Shown: piece after piece, positions 36,222 to 47,584 of the stretch
Layout of the letters: each line of letters starts with the position of its first letter
Position numbering within the stretch: the stretch's first letter is position 1
Assembly: GCA_930367205.1 (NCBI GenBank)
Contig: OV884012.1
Location: forward strand, 31,716,796 to 31,780,795
Direction of reading: 5' to 3'
Length of the DNA stretch: 64,000 nt
Source of the DNA: Acanthosoma haemorrhoidale
Lineage: Eukaryota > Arthropoda > Insecta > Hemiptera > Acanthosomatidae
Notes under the pieces: model-generated
Told to the model about the DNA's origin: nothing
The model's input: the letters and a program-made list of their open reading frames with translations, nothing else
Database searches by the model: none
Made by a program: the position numbers and the translations under genes

Positions 36222-36539
36222 TCAGTTTTTTTTGAGCTGAAAATATTTAGCTCGGATTGTGTCGATTAATTGCACAAAGGCTACGTAAGGTTGTGTAGTT
36301 TCAACTTGATCAGTAGCTGGCAAATGCAAATTGAATTTTTTTATGAGGAAATTAAATTTCTTGAATTCCTGTTCAATTTCAGATAAGCGTTCATAGTTGG
36401 CCTTAAGCCGAGGTAAATCGGCTATAGTCATTGTCTTAGCAGAGTCTGATAAAGCAGTTGCAACTGCAAAACTATCATTTCGCTGACTAATAGCTAAATC
36501 GATTTGTTGTTGTATTTCTTGGGAAGTTGGTGGAGCCAT
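36222..36539 (-). CDS. N-terminal Gag segment of BEL/Pao element
   Basis: 105 residues starting at ATG 36537-36539. The sequence is helical and charged (QEIQQQIDLAISQRND, LKANYERLSEIEQEFKKF), typical of the coiled-coil N-terminus that precedes the DUF1759 domain in this superfamily. It lies about 270 bp downstream of the primer site, so it has the position of the true translation start. It ends at TGA 36222-36224, immediately after an A8 run. The long gag-pol frame is +1 to it. The normal arrangement would be a single frame, so this is either a recent homopolymer slip or a frameshift control site. Confidence 0.8.
   Translation of the reverse strand: MAPPTSQEIQQQIDLAISQRNDSFAVATALSDSAKTMTIADLPRLKANYERLSEIEQEFKKFNFLIKKFNLHLPATDQVETTQPYVAFVQLIDTIRAKYFQLKKN
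36226..36233 (-). other. A8 homopolymer where the Gag and Gag-Pol frames separate
   Basis: The minus strand reads CTC, then eight A, then CTGA. The stop follows in the gag-start frame. The main gag-pol frame is one base ahead (+1), while the -1 frame closes after a few codons. A single-base length change in this run is enough to explain the split. Confidence 0.8.
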
Positions 36540-36809
36540 TTTAATGCTATTACTATCAGAAATAAATGGAATTAGTGGATATTTACAGGAAAATATAAAG
36601 GGAAATCATGTACAAGGAAAACAGAAATTCTGAAATTCAAAAGTTGGTGATAAAATTAAATTGAGTACTAATAATAATTAGACAAACAGTAATCACAGTT
36701 TGAGTTGATGTGGTTTAGACACCTGGCGCTAGTCGTCGCGATTCGATTTGACTAACCTTCTGACTCAAACTGATGATCAATTGTCAAATTAATAGTTGGA
36801 CAGAATAAT

Positions 36810-36827
36810 CCGGAACACGGAGAACCA
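36810..36827 (-). promoter_or_regulatory. Primer binding site of BEL/Pao element
   Basis: The minus strand reads TGGTTCTCCGTGTTCCGG, seven bases inside the 5' LTR. It starts with TGG, as expected for pairing with a tRNA CCA end over 18 bases. I cannot name the tRNA with confidence. Confidence 0.75.
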
Positions 36828-36834
36828 AAAAATA

Positions 36835-37440
36835 TGTTTGGAATTTCACCAGTTGAAATCGCAACCGGCAAACGAGGCGACTGATTCGAGAAACTAATTA
36901 GCCTGGGGATAATTAGCTATACGTTTGAGTTTTAAGTGGACTGTAATTATTTGAGAGTCTCGTTAGAGAAATGACAATATCAAATGTAAACACAGTAATG
37001 CAAATTCCTACCTGCTTCGATGTGACGACAGCGTGCGAATCTCCCTTCTTGAACTCCGATAACCTAGAGATTTGGGCCCAAACTCCAGATTTATCCAAGT
37101 CCCGATTCCTCCAATACCTGTCTGCGTTTAATCTGAAATGTCGCTTCTCCAAGACTGCGTACTAGTGATTTGAATAATGACTAAACAAAGATAATGGCGT
37201 TGAAAATACGCTTGAAAAACAGTGTGAAAAATGATAACTGTTGAAGACAAAAAGAGACGCTATAATAATGAACATGAAAATTACCACCTGAGAGACAAAA
37301 GTGGGGAAAAACGCTGATCGAGCCGGCAGGCAGCGCCAGCGTCTGTGATTCACAGAACTACCGAATGGTTTCGGGTAATTACTTATTGAATAGCAAATTC
37401 AAATTAAAATGAAATTAAGTTTACGCAAATGGCGTAAACA
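36835..37440 (-). repeat. 5' LTR of BEL/Pao element
   Basis: 606 bp with ends TGTTTACGCC...CCAAACA on the minus strand. It contains the promoter of the element by position. It is the longer and probably ancestral version, holding the 16 bp (GTCCCGATTCCTCCAA) missing from the other LTR. Confidence 0.95.
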
Positions 37441-37445
37441 CTATG
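37441..37445. repeat. BEL/Pao target-site duplication, right copy
   Basis: CTATG, identical to 31229-31233. Confidence 0.9.
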
Positions 37446-37870
37446 TTTTTTGTTAAAGTAACGTTGTTGTTGATTGATATAAATAATTTTTGTTAGTTTA
37501 TAGAGTCCTTTTAGTTATTCCTTTACCTTTTATATAATAATATAATAATTTTACTTGGCTTGACAAGTATATGGACTGGTAAACAAAAAAAAACTCAAAT
37601 AACAAAATTGAGAGAAAGCCTCATTGACGAGTTCTTATGTCTTACATTTCCTAGCGAGTTCTGCCGGGTTAAGCAATGAATCGGACAACAGTTAATATAT
37701 ATGCACACAAACCCGTTTTAAACCTTATGGAAATTATGTTGTTTTTTTTACCTACCACTATATTTACAAGGTAATCATCTGTATTGTATAACTTTAATCA
37801 TTATTACAATTATAATCGTAATATGCCATCATAGTAGAGCTCTTAATTTATAAAAGACAAATACATCAGG

Positions 37871-37884
37871 TAAATAATATTATA
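37871..37884. repeat. Candidate target duplication of RNase H LINE, left copy
   Basis: TAAATAATATTATA recurs at 38910-38923 beyond the other end of the element. Low complexity limits the weight of this match. Confidence 0.45.
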
Positions 37885-38880
37885 TTATTATTATTATTAT
37901 TTGTTCCGGCATTTGTGCACCGCGGCCTCAGTGAGACCTATTGTGCGCCGTCCATGTCCCTGTCCTATATATGTGACAGGCCCACGGCCTTTGCAAATCT
38001 GAGGATACTGAGTGGATCGATCAGTTCACATAGTTTGGGGTCTACAATGCGATCACTACCAAAGTGAAGGTATCGCCTTCTAGCTAGGTTATCACAGTCA
38101 CATATTATGTGACGTGCCGTTTCTCCCTCTTTCTTGCAGAATCTGCAGATTGGTGATCCCACTATCCCCAAATTAAAGAGGTGTTTGTTTAACCGACAGT
38201 GACCTGTATAGAGTCCTGTCACACTCTTGAGTGTCCACCTGTCCATTGATAGAAGTGCTGAGCTTCTTTTCTTACAGGGTCCATCAAGAAACAGTTTCGA
38301 GTGTTCCTGTTTCTTAGTTTCTCTCCAAGAGAGTCTTGCCCTGTCCTCTAAAGCTAATTTTATACGCTTTTTAGCGTAGCTGAGGCTGATACCACATATG
38401 GGTTCAGGTGCAAGAGGTGTCTGTTCTGAGCCCACCCTTGCAAGGCCATCTGCCTTTTCATTGCCTGTGATGCCTGTGTGTCCTGGCACCCAGTCGATTC
38501 TAACCTTATTGGCTAGCGAGAGTGTGTTAAGGTTGTTTTTACACTCCTCAACCAAATAAGATCTGGTCGTATAGCTTCTCAGGGCGCCCATGGCTGCCTG
38601 GCTATCCGTGAAAATTGTGATCAGTCTGTTTCTTACACCCTCCCCAATTAAGGTTTGGGTACAGACATTGATCGCCATCACTTCGGCCTGAAAGACCGAG
38701 GTGTGTCTACCTAAAGGAATAGAAATCCCAGATTCTGGTTTATCTTTCCTCCATATGCCGGCCCCTGATCCGTTTTCTGTTAGTGAGCCGTCTGTATAGC
38801 AATTAATCCCATTACACAGTTTATGTGGTTTGGTCTTTGTGTTTACCGCACAGTATAAGACGTCTGTGTGTTTCTTAAAA
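37885..38880 (-). mobile_element. I/R1-like LINE, 5'-truncated, with TAA-repeat tail
   Basis: Minus-strand 3' portion of a non-LTR retrotransposon. It holds the RNase H and C-terminal part of ORF2, a short GC-rich 3' UTR (37905-37964), then a run of TTATTATTATT on the plus strand at 37885-37901, which is a (TAA)n tail on the element strand. RNase H plus a TAA tail is characteristic of the I group. The 5' end is lost near 38880, where AAATAAAT repeats begin. Confidence 0.8.
37965..38880 (-). CDS. LINE ORF2 C-terminus: RNase H and CCHC tail (partial)
   Basis: About 305 open residues from the truncation point. The RNase H acidic residues are all visible: D in CYTDGSLTENG, E in VFQAEVMAI, D in FTDSQAAMGAL, and D in the GNEKADGLAR block. 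WVPGHTGITGNEKAD is the classic type I RNase H signature. Further on comes GHCRLNKHLFNLGI, then the Cys/His box CRFCKKEGETARHIICDC (C-x2-C-x8-H-x4-C) usual at the end of these ORFs. It removes RNA from RNA-DNA hybrids during retrotransposition. There is no internal stop over the whole length, which suggests a fairly young insertion. Endonuclease and RT are absent. Confidence 0.9.
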
Positions 38881-38923
38881 TAAATAAATAAATATTATAA
38901 ATAAATAAATAAATAATATTATA

Positions 38924-41900
38924 GCTCAAAGAGAGATTTTTCAGATAGGATTATTTTTTATGAAAGGCTTTGGTTGTTATAAGATTGTCCTTATATAATG
39001 CTTGAAGAAGATATAAACATAAAAAAAATAGCATTTTCTTAGATTACTGAAAAAGCAAAAAATGCTTAAATTTTAATATCTCCAACATTTAACTTGAGCA
39101 TTAATTTTTAAATTATTTGCAAAATAATAATAATGACATTCTCATGTCTTAAGAAGATATATTGAAATTTACATACTAATAATTTTCATAGCACTCAACT
39201 GTAACTCACAGATTTTTACTAGTGGGAAAAGGCAAAAGTATATAAAAAATGTAATGCTTAAAAATTAATTAATTTTGATATTTGTGATTTATGTCAATAT
39301 GAACTAATAAAATTGAATAAGAAGCATCACAGAAAATCAAACAATTTATTACAAAATAATCGCATAAGAAAACATAACAGCAAACAGAATAATTTCTATT
39401 GCGCTCCTTTAATAGCTGTTAATTAATTAAAAAAAAATTTCTTCATACCCCCTTGTTATTAAAAATTCAATATAGATTGTATATAAATGAATCTATTTAC
39501 AATAGGTCCATATTATATGTTATATGTGCTTGGCTACATTTTACACTTTGATTTGCGATGGTTACAAAGGTATAATGTAAATTATACATTTAATGTCTAT
39601 ACATGTTTAAAAAGTGATGGGGCTCACTCTATGAATCATATAGCTTAAATCGTACATCTAATAAACAAAATCTTAGCCTAACTTTCCCCGAAGGGTATTT
39701 AAAAGCTATGGATGACTAATTGACTATTATCGGGTAGCAGTCGGATAAATATAAGGCCTTGTACACGTTTTGTAATATCTTATATTATGTAATATACTAC
39801 CAATTTAATTACAGAAAATCTCAGAGATATATTTTTCTTTGCTTGGAGCGAGGTATATAATATTTTACTGGATGCGGAGCCCATAAAACCACCGCAAGGC
39901 TTTATGTCTGGCAGGGTTCATGGACTACATGCCTTACTTTAAAACTATTTTATTACTCTACGTCAATATATTATGAAGGAGACAATATAATATTTATTTG
40001 AAATTGACACTATTTTACTGGCCACAGTGTAATTAAATCAGAAACGGGAGATGTAAAAGGTTATTAAATGAATTAACGAAAACACATAAATAAAAAGAAG
40101 TGTAGTTTATAATAAGAATTATTATGATAAATTTAAGTCAAAGTTGATTTGTATGAACATAATTAACTGTGTTAACTTGATTATGTCCCTAATGTAATAC
40201 GAATTTAACAGATAAATTGCTATGTATCTCATCAGCACACTCTGATGAAATAAATTCTAAGATAATATCTTAGTTTTTATCTTATTTTTAACAAAAACAA
40301 ATTTGCTTTTAGGAGCCACGAATAAAGAACGCAAATTTAATGATATTCAAGCTCCATAAATGCTTTTTGATCAATGTTGAATAGTAAATATGAATAGTGA
40401 CGACATTTGGTCTACCTAATAAAAGTGTCTCATCAGCTATTTCAGAACAAATACTGCTTAGTTTTTTTTTGAGGCATCGGCAATAATTTATGTTATAATC
40501 TCAAGTGGCGAAGATCTCTTGGTATTTTTTGTTCGCATTGTAAGTCATTTATATTCCTGGTTAAGAGCATATAAGGTTTATTATGTAGATATTATAAATA
40601 ATAAAAATTAAAACGCTGATTAATAAAAATTAATAATTAATCAAAATAATATTTTGATACTACAGTCACTCGAAAAAGTGATTAAGAATATCGTTGATTC
40701 AATGGTTACAACTTGCCAGCAGTAGTTTTATGAAAAGGTCCATACTCCTATATAGTCCCTGCAGTCTACAATGTGACCTAAAACCGCTTAGCGTTAGAAT
40801 AATTTGCCTAAACTTGGTATGCTTACATTGTTTTTTTTCCATACTGAATTCAGGTTCGATATTTTATCAAAAAACATTTTTCTGGGATGGTTATTTTAGT
40901 ACAAAACCAGGTTTTTGGGCGAACCTGAAAATTATACAGGATAAAACGACATTCATTCATTGTTGGTTGAGATTTCTATACTGAATACCTTCTTTGGCAT
41001 CGTATCTTTCTAAAAAAACAAAACAGGAGAGCCTGGAGAAAGCCTCTTTCAGATACATATGATCAAAAAAAGTTTAATTGGAGTCTGTTCTTATCTTGTA
41101 GGGCAGTCTTCTTAACTTCTAGCTCTGTATTATTAATATAACACTTGATGTCAGTAAACGTGCTAAATAAGGTAGGTGAACTTTTCGGTGGTTGTAATAT
41201 TATAAATACTATATTATTATAAAATACGTAGAATCGATCCTTTTATTGTATTTGTATTATAACTATCAGTTAATGAAAACTGTGGGATTTGAGGAAAAAG
41301 TGTCATACTCATGATTTGGGAAGCATAGCAATGAGTGGAAGTCGGGTCACGCACGCAAATTTGATACTATTTGAATCCTCTTTATTGGTTGTAACGGCCG
41401 TCGTGGGTTGTTGAGCAATAAAATACAAATTTATTGGTCTTCGAATAGTATTATATAAAAAGCACTAGCGTTTTTGACAGATTGAATACATCAACTGATG
41501 CTGAGCAGAGATGGATGCCTAATCTACGGTCAACTCTGAACATAAACTATCTCTCTCCTTCATGTCTGTGCAGAGGATAATACTAGAACGAGACAGCTCA
41601 CATCAGTATCAAACTGTTGTTCGTACTATTGCATACACCTGCCTATACCTATACCTATACCTAAACCTATCATCAGATGATGGCACTATAAATATGTTGA
41701 AATGGTTATTGATGAATTAGTAGACTAATAAAATAGATTGCTAAATACAAATAACTGTTTGTTCTGGGACCATGTCCGCTATGAATAACTACACATAGGG
41801 GGGGGGGGGGATAATAACATTAGATAAATTCAGAGCATAGCTTGAACTAGAGAATATTATCCAAGAATTCGTTTAAAAAAATATATAATGTTTAATTAAA

Positions 41901-42261
41901 TTAACAAAGGTTGAGGAAAATAAATAATAAAATCAGTATATAATAAATATTAATATATGAGGCGAATATGCATACTTCCTATGTTAGCAAGTGGAATGAC
42001 AGAGTGATAAGGAGGTATTAGAATAGAAACGTTATAAAAGTCCTGAATAGAGGATCTTATGTTCCGGGAATTGGCTGATGATTTAAACTGTAGGATATTG
42101 TAAATATAAGGGAGGTCGTGATTTGGAAAAAGTTTGTGAGAGATCACCCTACAAAAATTAGAAAATGGAAAAATACAATAAGGTAAAAGTTTTCTGTTTT
42201 GCTCAGACAAAAGAAAGTCAAATAAGTTGCGGTGGCAGTGGGGAGTTTAAATGTTAGTTAA
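38924..42261. other. AT-rich non-coding DNA
   Basis: No gene recognised. It contains CCTATA hexamer repeats at 41642-41670 and a G13 run at 41798-41810. The minus-strand frame at 41950-42210 (DLPYIYNILQFKSS, then ILIPPYHSVIPLA) weakly resembles the C-terminus of some LINE proteins. I cannot confirm that. Confidence 0.45.
41642..41670. repeat. Short CCTATA tandem repeat
   Basis: Four to five units of CCTATA with a CCTAAA variant near the end. Confidence 0.8.
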
Positions 42262-42926
42262 TAAATAATAAAATCTCTCAATATAAAATAAACTACTAAC
42301 CTACAAAGTTATACTTAAGCCAATCTGGACATACGGAATAGAGCTATGGGTGACAGCAAAAAAGTCGAACATCAAGCGTATCCAATCCTTTCAATCAAAA
42401 GTCCTGAGAACGATAGTAAATGCCCCTTATTACGTTAGCAACAAAACCCTTCATAACGACCTTAATATACCCAACATTCTTGAACTCATCCCTTCCAAGT
42501 TTATTAAATTCCACAGTAGCCTTTCCAAACACCAAAATCCTGTAGCACAGTCATTGTACTGCGCCACTCATCCCTATAATCCTCCTCGAAGATTAAAGCG
42601 GCAGTGCCCTCTTAACCTGCTATAAATACGTGACAATGGGAGTCATGGCATTGGCCAGTTTCTCGAATCATGTCCTGAGTGTCTGTGGCTCTCGGCCTCT
42701 TGGTCAGCCTCCACTGGCTCGTAACCTTTGACGTGGCTGACAGGGGAGCGTGACGGACTTCCCAAGACTCCGCTTTCTCTTTCGCATGTGGATTTGGGAG
42801 GCCTCTGGGCTGTCTGTAAATATTGTATGAATGAGCGAGTGAATGATGAACTGTAAATATGGTATGAATGAGAGCATTTATCACAATTACTTATTGCCTT
42901 ATAAGCCAGATTGTTATTTTAGCACA
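42262..42926 (+). mobile_element. Family J Jockey-like LINE, 5'-truncated (RT end to 3' UTR)
   Basis: Begins at the KLLTYKVILKPIWTYG-equivalent near 42275 and includes an open segment at 42350-42625: SKVLRTIVNAPYYVSNKTLH, then NPPRRLKRQCPLNLL. The RRLKR...PL.LL ending is typical of Jockey ORF2 C-termini. The open frame reads through the UTR border and ends at 42625. The 3' UTR runs to CACAATGAAGG. This is the best-preserved coding end of the family here and is closest to the 26.1-kb copy. Confidence 0.87.
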
Positions 42927-44564
42927 ATGAAGGATTTTCATATATAAAAAAAATAAATAATAATAATATTGCGATGTGATAATTATTTGATTTAATAGAA
43001 AGGTTATTCTTAATATTCAACAAAATAAATAAAGACAAAAAATAATAGTTTCACGAAATAATAACATGGCCATTTAACAGAACAAAAATTAACCTATTGT
43101 TATGAAACTAAAATTAAAATGCGCATTAACAAGTCCTTAAGTAAAAGGAAAAAATAGGTTACATGAAAAATTCTTCTTGAAGAATAAATAACAAAAAAAA
43201 TAATCGCTCAACACAGCTGCATGTAAAATGTTCTAAAATGTTTTCTTTATGTTTCACACCATGCTCTCTCTGTGATGATGAAATGAAATAAAAGTAGCAT
43301 TACTCGCAGTAAGGAGTCGGAGCAATGTAGCAATATAATAAGTTGCATCAAGGTTTCTTGATTAGAGACCTTAGCACCTGGTACAAGGTGATGAATGAAG
43401 TTGAGCCGTTAAGAGAGGCGTCGAGCCAATGAGTGAGAGTGGCGCTGAGCCAATAAGTGAGACTTCGGAGCTGGCCGAGAACTGTCACTTATTCCCTCCA
43501 AGTATCAGAGGCATCTAGTGAAGTGTCAGGACCGGCTGGAACTTAAGTCATCAGTACACTGTACGATAACACGCGTTTGCAGACAAAACTATTCACATTT
43601 GTGAAATCACCTCATAGGGCTGCAACAAACGTATTGCGTTTGTAAGCCTTCATGAATCTTGGATATATGATAGTAAGAAGGCTGGTACAGCGTTTGGAAG
43701 GAAACTTAGAAGGAACAGGAAGGTACTTTGTAAACCGGTGGCATAATCCAAAAAACTGCTCACGCACAACACATAACTGACCAACGCATCTACCATCTAC
43801 AAGAATATCGTCTCATAGCATGGCAACAGGGAGCCAATCATAAACTAGTGGATTCAATGCCTCTATAATGTATATAGGCACCTTGCCTGGAATTACGAAA
43901 CATTAACATTAATAAATGTCAAAATAAAATTAATTACTTTGTAGTATGAACCATTGAACTGTGGAAAGCAAAAAAATTTATATTTTTATCTTCTTTATCA
44001 CAAAAAAATGTTAGATTATCACTAATTATGGACACCGATGTAGGCATATTTTTCATAATCTGGCCAAGGTGCCTCCAATAGGGCTGTAGGTTATAGGAAG
44101 CAGCCGGAGCCTGGTAGATGGCTCCGAAAAGGGCTCATCAATAAGTAACGTGAGCTAACGAATTATAAATGGAATAGTCAACAGTGCAGCTCTGACCTCA
44201 ATACCGGCAGTGGGTGGCTTTATTTATGGAGGCCTTGGCTGCCCGCTGCCCAGGCCTCAATATTTGGAGTATTTAACAACTTCTGATACCAATATTAATT
44301 CAATTAATTGTCAGATTAGATAGATACCTTACAATATAAAGTCTTGCGAAACCGCCGAGAATGTACCTTTCAATATTCCGAATAATACTCTCTAAAACAG
44401 TCCATCTATACAGGCTCACAGACCCTCGAATTCCCTGAATGTCCATTAGACAATATCTGACCGCGCAAATCCTCATACAATATAACTTTCAGGTATGACC
44501 CATCCTTAATACTTTCCTTGTAAATTGAAGAGGAAGCGTTTTTTTTTTGTAATTATTCAGTCAG
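42927..44564. other. Non-coding DNA
   Basis: No gene recognised. A short direct repeat, GAGCCAAT(G/A)AGTGAGA, occurs twice within 43412-43466. Confidence 0.5.
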
Positions 44565-44690
44565 TGGTCAGTTTTCTCCCCTCTTGGCATGAGCGTATGT
44601 GGCTCTCGTTCTATTCTTCTGTCTCCACTGATACGTAGTGGTGGCGCATGGGAGATCTAATAAATCCTTGCCTTCTTTTCCACAGCTAAG
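44565..44690 (+). mobile_element. Highly diverged family J LINE 3' UTR relic
   Basis: CAGTTTTCTCCCCTCTTGGC, then TATGTGGCTCTCG and GGCGCATGGGAG, follow the order of the family 3' UTR blocks (CAGTTTCTCC.., TCTGTGGCTCTCG, GGGGAGCGTG). Many substitutions show that it is much older than the other copies. Confidence 0.5.
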
Positions 44691-45310
44691 AAGTTGAAAA
44701 TTCTATGGGCGAGTTGAAAATTAACATGAATTAGTTAATCTAATGATCAGTAGCCTCACTTATGTAAACTGAAGAAAAATTATTGAGCGATAAAAGCAGG
44801 ACTCAGCTTGAGATTCTTCAAGACCTATTGAATTAAGTAAAACAATAAGTCATCAATTTGAATCAAAAGTATCTGTTGATACTGTGACCAGTCAGTAACC
44901 ATCGCATATATACACATAGGTACACTGAACACTTAAGAACTAGTTCTCTGAAGACACTGAAAGTAATAAAACAGGAATAAATGAGCTTACTTCCTCAATG
45001 CGTAGAGGCGATAAAACATCTTAAATATATAAATGCTTCATGCCTGTTTTTTATTTATCTCTGCCATTTTAAGTTTAACAAATAAAAAAAAAAATATGAA
45101 TGACTAAAACTTCCATTTCAAACATCAGATTTATATTGGCTCTCACGACCCTTTTAATAGAAACGTTTTTCCGATATTATAACTTTTTAGTGTTACTGCA
45201 TTTATTTTTCACTGGTCCGTGGAGGAAAATTAAGGAGGTGGGACAATTAGTGACTTTTTTATGCTGTCCGTTATTGAATATTATCCACTGTATTACTTCA
45301 AACTTTGTAT

Positions 45311-45454
45311 TCAAAGGATTTTCTGATCAATTAGATTTCCGATAGGCTAACAGCTACTCAGAGATACATACAGATGATGTTCTCTCCTTAATGAAAGTAT
45401 ATCATCTCCATTCATACTCATAAATTAAGAAATTAACATTTCTACCCATATATA
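45311..45454. repeat. Diverged direct repeat, copy 1
   Basis: TCAAAGGATTTTCTGATCAA... to CATATATA aligns end to end with 46157-46298, with roughly a quarter of positions different by eye. Confidence 0.65.
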
Positions 45455-46156
45455 GCTTTTATTTCGTTCAACTTTATTTTTTTATCGTGTAGTAGTATCC
45501 TAATTGTGGGCTGACAATATTGTTAACATTTACTTCACAAAATATTAGTAAACAATAATATTTTATGCAAGTTAATAAAAGAAAACTGTGCTATTGGTGG
45601 AAAGGCAATGGAGTTGACATTTATTTCATCAATCAAAACCAACGAGAAACCTGGAACGTTGCTACATCAATCATGAAATCAATTTTATGAATTTAGATTT
45701 ATATAAACGAAATATAGGTCGTAAAAAATAAAAGTAGTCAAGATTTAAAATTAAGTGGGTTAACTGTAGGCACTAAGGCACGGTTAAGGAAGAATTTAGA
45801 TTGTGTTTTTATATTTTAATAACAGATTTTTCTCACCCTTATTTACTTTATTTAGGGATAACGGAGGGTGTGCTATCCTACCCAGTAACCACCTCACTTA
45901 TTTTTTACGGGGTAGCAACCCTCCCCATCATCAATAAAGAACAGAACCTCCCCTTATGCTGCACATGGAATTTTACTTCATCATAGCGGTACTGCAAGGA
46001 AAAAAAAATTGTACAAATGGAATCGTCTTTTATATTTTACATTACAATTGGTGCACTGTACCTTTCCGATGCTCAATCGGTTTTGAAACTTTGCATACCT
46101 TGTTCTTGTGAGTTCAATGCAATACTTTGTTGATATGTACTATTTATTTTATTATA

Positions 46157-46298
46157 TCAAAGAATTTTCCAAACAATTGGATTGCCGGCAGGCTCACCGC
46201 TTGAGAGATATAAAGAAGACTTTTTCCTCTAAATAAATGTATGTCATCTCAATTCATGCTCATAAATTAAATATTGAACGTTTCTAGACACATATATA
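46157..46298. repeat. Diverged direct repeat, copy 2
   Basis: Starts TCAAAGAATTTTCCAAACAA and ends before a TA microsatellite. It is the partner of 45311-45454, about 850 bp upstream. Confidence 0.65.
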
Positions 46299-47584
46299 TA
46301 TATATATATATATTGCAGGGCGTCAATAAGTACAATGGTACAGCCGGCTACTAGACTACTTTAAATAGTAATAATAATAATAACTGAAGTGGCACCCCCA
46401 CTATATTTTAAATGGAACTAATTACCTTATAATTATATAATTGACTATTTAATACAATAATCTAGTAATTGTTGTCCAAAACAAACCTTTATTAAATACC
46501 AAAAGAAATTGGGAAAGGCTAATACAATCAAAACGTAATTCACTTTAGAATTGATTATACATAATTTTTTAAAATCTAATTATTAATATAAAAAAATGAA
46601 CTTATTCCCTACAGAGTAATTGTATAAATTATTGTTATACAAATGAATTAAATTGAGCTAGTCATCCTTAATCTTTACTGCCTATTGAATTTTGAAAGAA
46701 AACATTCAACATTTAAATAATAGGCATCAGGGGATCTTTTAACTAGTATTCGTAACCTTAGTTATTGTTCTTTGGGAGTTCCTTGAGTAGCGGGGTCGTT
46801 TGATGTTTCCTTTATTTTGTCCATACAAATAATTTCCCTTTGTTGAATTTCCTTACTGAATCCTTATTATGCCTTTAATATTTATTTTATGATTACAATG
46901 ACTTCTTATTACCACCTAATTTTAACTTATGACTTTTTAATTCTTAAAAAAATGAAATAACCGTTCAACTTATAACAATAACCTCGTTCGTTGGGAGATA
47001 GACGGGCACTGACTACTCCTCCGACTCTTCTCCATGTTTTCAGAGCTGTATCTTCTGAATACCGATTCTATTGACCAAAAGAAAGGTCAGAAGTCTTCTC
47101 CTGGATTTGATTGGCCGGGCTTTGTTATCCGATGCGTGGCGTGGGTGAAAGCCAGGGTGTCCACGCCGATCTGCCGGCCTCTTCTGAGAGCCTTCGGTCA
47201 ACTGTCCGGATAACGGTATCCTGCCCATGATCCCCAGACCTTTCTTATCTCAACTTATACGGAATGAACGGTTTGGAAAAATAAATAAATAATAAAAATG
47301 GTTTGCTAAGATTACTGCATTTCGGTATTTATTTACTTGAATTTTGGAAAACTCAAAAGCCAGGACGTCTCAATATCAAATATATAATGTGAATATATAT
47401 GTTTATTTATTTATATGGTACGGATATTGTATGTGTATGTACTATTTGAAATTTTTAGCTTTGTTTAACTTGCTGTTATAATCGCGTTTGACTGACGTTA
47501 AATCAAATTAGATTAATGCTAGTTTTGGACCAATCAGAAGTTAAAAGCAATTAAATTTTCTTGGTGGCATTCTATTATTGTTAG

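Larger units (their letters stand above)
31234..37440 (-). mobile_element. BEL/Pao LTR retrotransposon, full-length but RT-deleted
   Basis: A complete minus-strand provirus-like insertion of 6207 bp. It has two LTRs that differ by one substitution and one 16-bp indel, a 5-bp target duplication CTATG, a tRNA primer site next to the 5' LTR, a short gag-start ORF and a long gag-pol ORF. DUF1759-type gag, zinc knuckles, protease, RNase H, integrase and the C-terminal DUF5641-like domain are all present. The reverse transcriptase core with its YVDD box is missing. LTR near-identity shows a very recent insertion. It is non-autonomous: either it was copied in trans, or it lost the RT after insertion. 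Confidence 0.95.
44691..47584. other. Non-coding DNA with old direct repeats and a GC-rich patch
   Basis: Two diverged direct repeats (45311-45454 and 46157-46298), a TA microsatellite near 46291-46313, and a GC-rich patch at 47036-47250 with a 62-residue minus-strand frame of unknown nature. Confidence 0.5.

Noticed and set aside
41950..42210. Minus-strand frame resembling a LINE C-terminus (DLPYIYNILQFKSS)
   Set aside because: The resemblance is by feel only, and no neighbouring RT or endonuclease motif supports it.
43400..43470. Short repeat GAGCCAAT(G/A)AGTGAGA considered as a CRISPR-like or regulatory array
   Set aside because: Only two copies, in a eukaryotic context, with no regular spacing.
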